A DNA stretch of 64,000 bases. It comes from Salvelinus alpinus (taxonomy: Eukaryota; Chordata; Actinopteri; Salmoniformes; Salmonidae). The stretch covers positions 19,047,038 to 19,111,037 of the forward strand of contig NC_092098.1 of NCBI RefSeq assembly GCF_045679555.1, in the 5' to 3' direction. Position numbers and translations under genes: made by a program. Below, piece after piece: positions 36,664 through 47,000 of the stretch (its first letter is position 1; every line of letters starts with the position of its first letter). Below the pieces are notes generated by a model. That model was not told the DNA's origin and ran no database searches. It worked only from the letters and a program-made list of their open reading frames with translations.

Positions 36664-38391
36664 ATGGCAACTAGAGCCGCGTACTTTTCCCCGTCGGAAG
36701 CACAAATCCTCATGGAGGCATACGAGGAGGTAAAAGATATAATTAAGAAGAAAGGCAACACCGCCACAGTGATAAAGCAAAGAGAAAAAGCGTGGCAAAG
36801 TATTGCAGACCGCCTGAATGCGTAAGTAGTGCACAATTACACACTCACCGCTCCGCTGAAACATCACAATTACAATTCAAATATTTAATTCACATCTCCA
36901 AAAATGCAGTTGTACTGTAATTATGAAACGGTTAAATTTTTAATTGAAATGCACTGCAGATATGAGTGAAATTGTGTAAAGTAACTCCATCACACTGTAT
37001 AAAGCTATGATAAATTTTTTGATATTTTTACTGAAAACAAGACAAAAATACCAAGTAATTTTTTGCAGTGTGACTCCATTAAATGTGTGTGTGTGTGTGT
37101 GTGTGTAGATTAAACATGAACGGGCCAAAACGGACATGGCAGCAGGTCAAAATCAAATACAAGAACATTCTGCAGAATGGTATGGTCCCTGACTAATATT
37201 TAACAAAGCACAAGCATATATTGTACCCAGAAGGTGCCTGCTCACACATTGTCTGTACTGTTTTAGCAGTGAAAAAGAATACCCACAGACAAGGCACGGG
37301 TGGTGGGTCACCAAAGGCTGACCTTACCCCAGCAGAGGACATGGCCTTGCGCTTTTTTGCTAGTGGAGCCTTCCTGTACTCAGTGGGGGATGCAGAACAG
37401 CTGAACAAGGCCACAATTTGCCGCACAATAAGGAGTGTGTGTCTGGCTATCAAAGCATTAGCAGATGTCTTCATCTCCTTCCCTGGCCACAGAAGACTCT
37501 GTGACATCAAAGAGGAGTTCTATAGGATTGCAGGTAAGAGGATCTACAAATTACAGGACAACTGTTAACACATAGTAGGATACTCATTACTTTGTGTGAC
37601 AGGTTTCCCCAATGTCATTGGTGCAGTGGACTGCACACACATAAGGATAAAAGCCCCCTCAGGTGCCCATGAGGCCGATTTTGTGAATAGGAAATCCTTT
37701 CACAGCATTAATGTTCAGGTGAACATAACTTTTTGATATTGTCCATTGACGAACACTCTGCATTGCCAGTGATGTGCATTGATTGGTGTAATATTCCTCA
37801 TCTTATGATTTCAGATGGTCTGCAATGCTGACTGTGTGATCAGCAATGTTGTGGCAAAATGGCCTGGCTCAGTCCATGACTCCAGAATCTTTCGGGCCTC
37901 TGAAATCTATCAGTGCCTATCACAAGGTAAGCCACACAACCCCTATTTATAACCATCATGGCTGTGTCAAGAATATCACTGTGTTTATGAGGTAGTAATG
38001 ATGAGATTTTGTGTTGACAGGTGAATTCTCTGGTGTGTTGCTGGGAGACAGGGGGTATGGCTGCCAGCCTTTTCTCCTGACACCTTTCACAGACCCCCAG
38101 GAAGCACAGCAGGCCTACAACCATGCCCATGCCAGGACCAGGGCCAGAGTTGAAATGACCTTTGGCCTCCTGAAGGCACGCTTTCACTGCCTTCACAAAT
38201 TAAGGGTCAGCCCTGTTAGGGCATGTGATATTACTGTGGCTTGTGCTGTCCTCCACAATGTGGCCTGCCTGAGGAAGGAGAGGGCCCCCAGAGTGCCACC
38301 AGCCATGGACTGGGACAATCCGGCAATCTTCCCTGATGACGACAGTGGTCGGCTGCTGAGGGACCAATATGTGTTGAATTATTTTAGTTAG
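36664..38391 (+). CDS. Myb/SANT-HARBI1 chimeric transposase, 364 aa
   Basis: Six exons (36664-36821, 37109-37179, 37267-37533, 37603-37718, 37815-37926, 38021-38391) have GT-AG borders and sum to exactly 365 codons with no stop. Residues 1 to about 76 form a Myb/SANT-like DNA-binding domain ([33 protein letters not shown]). After TPAEDMAL it becomes HARBI1-like nuclease ([18 protein letters not shown]). DDE-type acidic residues are in place: [15 protein letters not shown] and [12 protein letters not shown]. In PIF/Harbinger elements these are normally two proteins. The usual HARBI1 N-terminus is missing, so the fusion probably arose by internal deletion. Splicing is inferred, not shown. Confidence 0.82.
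37084..37107 (+). repeat. Short (TG)n microsatellite at Harbinger acceptor
   Basis: A pure TG run directly before TAG/ATTAAACATG, forming the acceptor of the second Harbinger exon with no ordinary pyrimidine tract. Confidence 0.8.
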
Positions 38392-39510
38392 TATGTGTGC
38401 TTTCAATTTTGGTTAAATATGTCCTGCGGTGGCAGAGGAATTTGGGTTTTTTTGGGTTCGTTTTTTGACGAATTTGGCCTCTTATGATGTTTGTGTGGTA
38501 TACTGTGTGTAATACAAGGCTGCAGGGAGGCTACTGCATCCATTCATTTGTCTGTTCAGTTGATGTGTATGGATTTGTCCTGCATTTATTTTAGTGTGCA
38601 GACATGCAGGGTGTGTTATATACAGACCTTTGAATGTGTATGTATCATTTTGTATAATATGCTTGGATTCTGTGCTTTCCATCTTGTAGAGTCACTGTGA
38701 CTTCAGTTTCGAAAGGAGCTGATGGTTTACCTGCTTTGTTTTGTCCTTATTCAATAAAGGAACATAATGTTACACATTGTGTTTTTATATTCATATGGAA
38801 TGTGTATTTGTTTATATGACAGAGTACTAGGGCCACACTGAAGAAAAAGGATAAAGTCATAAATTTATGAGGCTGGTTCTTTCTGCAGAAAAGCTACATA
38901 TTGTTTTTACAGTTTTGATACTTATGACAATGTGATACTTAATATTCTGGCACATCAGCATGTCTTTGTTTATGAAACCATACTGAAGTACAATTTCACG
39001 AAATGCCCCACATCTGTCATTTTAACAACTGTCCTCCTTTAAAACAACTGGTTACAATATTATGACTTGTTTTTTTCCCCTCTGTGGCCCTAATATTCTA
39101 TCATTTTATATATAGCCTTATAGTCTATGGGAAACTGTAAATTATCTAATGATAGCAACATCATCTAAAAATCATTTTTTATCCAAAATCATTGAAATTA
39201 ATGATCACAAACATTTAAATAATAACAGTGGGTCTAGTTATATGTGATAACAATGTATAGTGAGCAGTGAAATAACTATTGGTTTCCATTTGTGGTGACT
39301 GCTGACTGACATTAGGGATGAGATTAAATAGATCCTGGAATTTAGCCTGGTCTGGAGCAGGCTAGCTCCACAGAATAAATCTCCATGGTAATTTATACCA
39401 TAACATATCCTCCTGCCCCCTATCCATCTTTAGTGCAACCGGATTACGGATCAATTGAGCCAGGATCACCAAGATATCCTGGCTTAATCCCTTATCCTAG
39501 TTTTGTGCAA
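38392..39510. other. Harbinger 3' non-coding region
   Basis: Transposon sequence after the stop. AATAAA at about 38753 (TTCAATAAAGG) is a likely polyadenylation signal for the Harbinger transcript. No further ORF. Confidence 0.6.
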
Positions 39511-39770
39511 CAGGCCCCAGCTCACTTGACAAAATGCCACTTGGAAAATATTTGCATAGACTGACCTGACTAATAGGAGAAGGTAAATACGCAAGACAGA
39601 AAAACTGACAGCGTAGCAGTGACCTAAGTAAATGACAAGTCCCTAGTAAAAAAATAAAAATGCCTATTATGAATTCTTATTGTATAATGGTCCAGTTTGG
39701 TTAGTAACAGAATTTGTTTAAGTAACTTCTTTCACAGTATAACAGTGTTAACGAGCTCCACAAATAAATA

Positions 39771-40592
39771 TACATTCAGTGACCAGTTTATTAGGTACAC
39801 CACCCAGTTCACGAAAATGGTCCGCTCTTACAGACAAGACAGTGAGTCACGTGGCCATGGCTTGCTATATAAAACAGGCAGTGAAGCGTTCAGTTACTGT
39901 TCGATTGAACGTTAGAATGGGCACAACGAGTGACCTAAGCGACTGAGCATGGTATGATTCCAATATCTCAGAAACAGCCGACCTCCTGGGCTTTTCACAA
40001 ATTAGTGTCTAGGGTTTACCGAGAATGTTGCAACAAACAAAAAACATCCAGTCAGTGGCAGTCCTGTGGGTGAAAACAGCTCGTTGATGAGAGGTCGAAG
40101 GAGAATGGCATGAATCGTGCAAGCTAACAGGCGTGCCACAAACAGGCAAATAACGACACAGTACAACAGTGGTGTGTAGAACTGCATCTCGGAACGCACA
40201 ACTCGTCAGTCCTTGTCATGATGGGCTATTGCAGCAGACGACCACACCGGGTTCTACCAGTCTCACTTAATAAGAAGCGGCTCCAGTGAGCACGCGATCA
40301 CCAACACTGGACAATTGAAGAGCGGAAAAACATTGCCTGGTCCTGCGAATCCCATCCCTGTCATGCTGATAGCAGTCAGGATATGACGCATACAGCATGA
40401 GTCCATGGCCCCATCCTGCCTGGTGTCGGCGGTGGTGTAATGGAGTGGGGAATGTTTTCCTGGCACATGTTAGGTCCCTTGATACCAACTGAGCAATGTG
40501 TCCATGCCACGAACAATTCAGGCTGTTCTGGAAACAAAGGGTGGTCCGACCCAGTACTAGATGGGTGTACCTAATAAACTGACCACTGAGTA
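39771..40592. mobile_element. Degenerate Tc1-related element
   Basis: Ends TACATTCAGTGACCAGTTTA and TAAACTGACCACTGAGTA are inverted, TA-flanked and about 820 bp apart. The interior is a decayed transposase-like region without a long open frame. Confidence 0.82.
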
Positions 40593-41015
40593 AGTATTGG
40601 TAAGTAAACCTTGTGTAGTGGCTCTGGAAGTAGGGTGTAAAGATGTCTGTTTGTTCCTGTGGATGCAGATGATGACCTGTACCCTGTTCCCTGTGGGTGT
40701 CTACATGTAAACTGCAGATGACACCAGAGGTCAAAATTCCAACACACTATGGCTGAAACCTGGTTCTCAATCCTCCTCCCTGACATGGACTCAAATTGTT
40801 AAATCCATGACCGGTAGTGTGCAATTGCACACTTGGGGAGAAGGGTGGATAATCGGGACACAGCCTGTATAGGACTAACTGTTCCCTATCACTGAGGTAA
40901 AAAGAGAAATAGGCACCTGAAAAAAGTGTTGCTTTAATATTTTTTAATTTCTGAAGATTACCCTTAACCTTCCCCTCCCTCCCACATATCCCCCACCTTC
41001 TCCTCCTGTCATTCT

Positions 41016-44000
41016 TCATCCACGCGTGCTGTACAGGTCCGCATCCTCAGGGCTGGCCTGGCCAAGGTCAATTAGCTTAGGGTCTGGTGCAAATTTTTGT
41101 TTCCCTGGAAATACAAAAAATATTATTTTATAGTGGACATCAATATCTGATAAAGAAGATTAAGCCAACTATTTAGATGAAGATATCTCCTGAGAGGCAG
41201 CTGGTAGGAGGAGCTGTAGGAGGACGAGCTCATTGTAATGGCTGTAATGGAATAAATGGAACGATATCATGCATACAGAAACCACGTTGGACTCTGTTCC
41301 ATTCAATCCATTGCAATGAGCCCGTCCTCCTATAGCTCCTCCCACCAGCCTCTACTGCTTCACATTGATTTGTGTGACTCACCAGCAGTTTTTGTTACAA
41401 TCACAGATGGCTCCTCTGTTGTAGCTGGAGGAGCAGCCTCGTCAACAGGAGCAGGTGCAGTCTCTTCAGCTACAGGAGGTGGGTCAGCAACCCCCTCTAT
41501 AGATGCAGGGGCAGCCTCTTCTGCTGCAAGGGGTGAAGGAGCAGCTTCCTCCTCAACAGGTGCCGGGGGTGAAGGAGCAGCTTCCTCCTCAACAGGTGCA
41601 GGGGGTGGAAGCTCTGTCTCTTCAGCAGGAGGTGGGAGAGGAATAACTTCCGCTGCTGGGGGAGGTGCAGGGACAGCCTCAACAGGGGCAGGTGCAGGAA
41701 TCTCTTCAGCAGGTGAAGCAGCAGCTTCCTCAACAGGAGGTGCAGGGGCAGGCACAAGGGCCGTCTGAACAGCCTCTTGCTCCACCACTGTGACTGCCTC
41801 AGGTTCAGCTGCAGCAGGCTCAGTGTCAATAGAACCCTCTGCAGGGGCCACCTCTGTGGTGGGCCGAGGAGCAGGTTCAACCGCAGATGGAGCACCCTCT
41901 ACGGGGCCTGAGGCAGAACTAGGTTCAGTGGGGGAAACCTTGTCAACAGCAGGCGTGGCTGGTTCAGATGATTCAGCTTCAAGGAGGGGCTTTGCCTCTG
42001 ACACTTCTGGCTCAGGGATGGTAGCTTGCGGGGCTTGCTGCTTGTAAACAGGAAAACGTTGGTCAAGTTCTGTTTATTCCATAAAAATATGCTGTTCAAA
42101 CTCAAGTTTTCAACTCCTGAGAGAGCATTAAACAGTTTGTTAGATCTATAAATCATTGACCTAGCTAGAACGCTGGTACTCAAGTTTTCCACAGTGAAAA
42201 CCATTTAAATATAAGAACAGACTAGATGAAAAAAGCATCAATAATGTCAATAGTCTGTTGTACCTCAAGACTGACAGTTGGGGGAGTTACTTCTTTGGGC
42301 TTTGATTTAAATATTGATGCCATAGATGATGTAGTGTACTGGCTTGCTGCATACATCTTCTGCCCAGTCATCTGCAGAGGAACAGAAACACATTGTTAGG
42401 CACCTATGGCATAACACAGGGAATCCACAAGTTTCAGCTACAATTTTAGCTCATATGCACATGGATGATACAAAAATGTACATACAGTTGAAGTCAGAAG
42501 TTTACATGCACCTTAGCCAAATACATTTAAACTCAGTTTTCATAATTCCTGACACTTAATCCTAGTAAACATTCCCTGTCTTAGGTCAGTTAGGATCACC
42601 ACTTTATTTTAAGAATGTGAAATGTCAGAATAATAGTAGAGAATGATTTATTTCAGCTTTTATTTCTTTCATCACATTCCCAGTGGGTCAGAAGTTTACA
42701 TACACTCAATTAGTATTTGGTAGCATTGCCTTTAAATTGTTTAACTTGGGTCAAACGTTTTGGGTGAATTTTGGCCCATTCCTCCTGACAGAGCAGCTGT
42801 AACTGAATCAGGTTTGTAGGCCTCCTTGCTCACACATGATTTTTCAGTTCTGCCCAAAAATTTTCTATGGGATTGGGGTCAGGGCTTTGTGATGGCCACT
42901 CCAATACCTTGATTTTGTTGTCCTTAAGCCATTTTGCCACAACTTTGGAAGTATGCTTGGGGTCATTGTCCATTTGGAAGACCCATTTGCGACCAAGCTT
43001 TAACTTCCTGACTGATGTCTTGAGATGTTGCTTCAATATATCCACATAATTTTCCTCCCTCATGATGCCATCTATTTTGTGAAGTGCACCAGTCCCTCCT
43101 GCAGCAAAGTAGCCCCACAACATGATGCTGCCACCCCCGTGCTTCACGGTTGGGATGGTATTCTTCAGATTGCAAGCCTCCCCCTTTTTCCTCCAAACAT
43201 AACGATGGTCATTATAGCCAAACAGTTCTATTTTTGTTTCATCAGACCAGAGGACATTTCTCCAAAAAGTACAATCTTCGTCCCCATGTGCAGTTGCAAA
43301 CCGTAGTCTGGCTTTTTTTATGCCGGTTTTGGAGCAGTGCCTTCTTCCTTGCTGAGCGGTGTTTATACTTGCGTACTATTGTTTGTACAGATGAACGTGG
43401 TACCTTCAGGCGTTTGGAAATTGCTTCCAAGGATGAACCAGACTTGTGGAGGTCTACAATTTTTCTTCTGAGGTCTTGGCTGATTTCTTTTGATTTTCCC
43501 ATGATATCAAGCAAAGAGGCACTGAGTTTGAAGGTAGGCCTTGAAATACATCCACAGGTACACCTCCAATTGACTCAAATGAGGTCAATTAGCCTATCAG
43601 AAGCTTCTAAAGCCATGACATAATTTTCTGAAATTTTCCAAGCTATTTAAAGGCACAGTCAACTTAGTGTATGTAAACTTCTGACCCACTGGAATTGTGA
43701 TACAGTGAATTATAAGTGAAATAATCTGTCTGTAAACAATTTTGGGAAAAATGACTTGTGTCATGCACAAAGATGTCCTAACCGACATGCCAAAACTATA
43801 GTTTGTTTACAAGAAATTTGTGGAGTGGTTGAAAAACGAGTTTTAATGACTCCAACCTGAATGTATGTAAGCTTCCGACTTCAACTGTACATCTGCATAA
43901 AAATGTTTTTTTTAATTATATTGTGCAATAATACAAAAGGTGTCTAAACAGTCTAAAGTATCGGATCTCGTTGTATTTATATAATAGTGTGTAAAAAGAT

Positions 44001-47000
44001 CTTAGTGACACTCAAAAGGAAGCTGGGGCAAAAGTGTCCCTGTACATTAATCTGTGGAATTACTATACCTTCACAACACCCACTGTCTGAATGGGGTAGC
44101 ACACGGAAGTGCCTACAGTGGCCATACCCAGAGGTACCCCCAGCCTCATCAGACGTGACCCTGCAGAGAAATAACCAGTAGAAGTGGTGGAACATGATAC
44201 CAAAGAGACATTTGGCAACCTACTTTTTCAGAAATTTTACTGCAATGTGTACATTTCAGATCTTCAATAATCTGGGCCGTATTCAGTGATGTGAAACGTT
44301 CTGAACATTGCAGATAGATATAGAATGATCAGACACAATGCCCTATTCTATCGGAGACAATCATATCGGTTTTACACAACACATTTCTTTCTGAACTATC
44401 TGTAATGTTACATTCTCCTGAACAGCGGACTTCCCGCAATATCTTTAATGCAGCAACTCATTACCTTTCCTTGCCAGGATCAGACCCGCTAACCCAGAGA
44501 CTGTGATTACACCGACCCTCTGCATAAAACCAGGAGAAGGATCTCTCAGGAACTCATATGTATCTAGGTAAAATAAACATGGAAAAAAGGTTTTGCAGAG
44601 ATAGCAGAACAGACCTACTCATGTGTCAACAGAACTCCCCCACTCCTCACCGTGTCCAGCAGTATAGACTGTTACAGCTCCGACCTTGACAGAGGTATAA
44701 GCATTCTGGAAAAACAATGGTCAAAAATTTGCACTAAATACAACTTGTTTGCAAAACAAACCAACTGAGCTGAAATATTACATAAGTTATAACACAAAAG
44801 CAGCCATTTTGATAAAGTCCATCACCTTCTATCGATCTCATGGCATCTAACACAAAATTAGAGTTCTCAGTAAGAGTCGATTTTTACAATAACTGAACTA
44901 AAGAGCCATTCCAAAACTTCCTGCATGTCATTCTTAAAAACGTATATTGATGAATATTCAACATCAGCCAACACAACCAGTCAGTCAGTCACCAGTGAAA
45001 GAGGCCATCAGAACCAGTTAGTGTTTCTATACCTTAACGGCAGTAACGTATGGTTGCAGCCCCACCCGGACCACACCCAGCCCGTTCTGCAGAGCTCCAG
45101 GCTGCTCATTCATGTAGTGAGTTGCTGGAGGGTCTGGAGCATAGATGGACAACTGAGGACAGTACAATAGATCAAAAGGATCAACAAAGATGGCAATAGT
45201 CACATACATCAGGTTTCAAGTTCATTGTCACGTGCACAAGCAGAGCGAAATGCCCTTCTTGCTTGCTCTTTCCCAACAATGCAGTAATGAATATCAGTAG
45301 TAAAATAAAATATGTATAAAAAACAACAAAAACACACGAGAAATAGAAATAAGTAACTGTTCTTGAGTAAATTCTACATCTTGGTTCTTAGATTACCTCT
45401 CTAGGGGAGAGCAGCACAGTCTCTGTTTTGTCCTGATTCATGGCATAAACTCGAAACGAGGCCAATCCCATTGCTGCTGGGATCACCGCCAGCTTCACTA
45501 CCTGCAGAGAGACACACACAAACACAGACCTTTGTCAGGATAGACCTAAAGTGGTTTTCCAGTCTGAAATTCACATCAACAGTTATTGATGAAGCACAGT
45601 TGAATCCAGTAAAATATAGGCTTACACCCGTTTTGTGCCAGCCAGTCCTACTTTGGACCTATATTGGAAAATATTTTACTGTAACTGATGTTGAAAATGA
45701 TAGGCCTAAAGATAATTATTCTAATGGCAATTATGATACTACATCGTCATTAGTGATTATTATATCGATATTTGAATCCAATTATCGATTTGTATTTTTT
45801 TGCTACTGTAGGTAGCACTTTTATTTCCCTGACTGATCAAAAACTCGTTTTCTTTCTCTTTCGTCTCTTTGCAGCAGACATATAGTTAGCCCATTCATAG
45901 ACGCTAACTACTGTAACATGCAGACCAGACCACTCGCGTGCATGCATGCATGTTGATTTTGTCCACCAACACGACGCGATCAGGACACGCAGGTTGAAAT
46001 ATCAAAACAAACTCTGAACCAACTATATTATTTTGGGGACAGGTCGAAAAGCATTAAACATTTATGGCAATTTAGCTAGCTAGCTTGCTGTTGCTAGTTA
46101 ATTTGTCCTGAGATAAACATTGGGTTGTTATTTTACCTGAAATTCACAAGGTCCTCTACGACAATTAATTCACAGATAAAAGGGTAAAAGTTTGTTTCTA
46201 GTAATCTGTCCTCCTTCTTCAGACTTTATATGGCGGTTGGCAACCAACTTTAAGGTGCATTACCACCACCAACTGGACTGGAGTGTGGACCTCAGTTCAT
46301 CTTTCAATCACCCACGTGGGTATATTCTCCTAAAAACCAATGAAGAAATGGGAGAGGCGGGACTTGCAGCGCATCAAGCGTCACAAATATAACCAAGTTC
46401 TATTTTAGCGCCTGGCTACGCAGACGCTAGCGAGCAGTGTGGGTGCAACGATTGAATAACATGTGTACATTTATTTTGCAATGCTCGCGCACACAACATT
46501 GGCGGTGTGGTCAGCATGTTAGAAAGTTACCAAAGCATGGCTTGTGGTATGGTTTTGTAGAAATAAGGAACGTATCCTTCATATCAATGAGAAATGATTT
46601 CCCCAAAACAATAGTTTCACTTACTACACACCTGTATAGGGTTAGTGTTCCAACATGGCCATATCTCCATGTTACAGCGCTTGTTTACAGAAGACAGGGA
46701 CTACCAGCTATGTTAATTAGCTAGGCTATCTGTGTAAGCGTAACTGATCTACATCCGGTGCCAACAGAGATGGCCGCCTCGCTTCGCAGACGTCTAGAGA
46801 CATCACTGGGGCTAAGCTGCCTCCTATCCAGGACCTCTACACCACGCGGTGTCAGAGGAAGGCCCTGAAAATTGTCAAAGACCCCAGCCATCCCAGTCAT
46901 AGACTGTTCTCTCTACTACTGCATGGAAAACGGTATCGGAGTGCCAAGTCTAGGACAAAATGGCTTCTCAACAGTTTTTACCCCCAAGCCATAAGACTCA

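Larger units (their letters stand above)
36439..39517 (+). mobile_element. Complete PIF/Harbinger transposon
   Basis: The left end GGGCCTGTTGCACAAAA is perfectly inverted at the right end (TTTTGTGCAACAGGCCC). A CAG on each side (36436-36438, 39518-39520) is a 3-bp target duplication, the length typical of PIF/Harbinger. The element is 3,079 bp. It encodes one spliced gene with a Myb/SANT domain and a HARBI1-type nuclease in the same orientation. About 1.1 kb of non-coding DNA follows the stop. Confidence 0.92.

Noticed and set aside
41256-41768. 170-aa Ala/Gly/Ser-rich frame opposite apool
   Set aside because: Antisense shadow of the Pro/Ala/Glu-rich apool exon, which has matching splice sites and phase.
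46192-46724. Short open frames right of apool exon 2
   Set aside because: They lie in apool intron 1 on the opposite strand without protein features.
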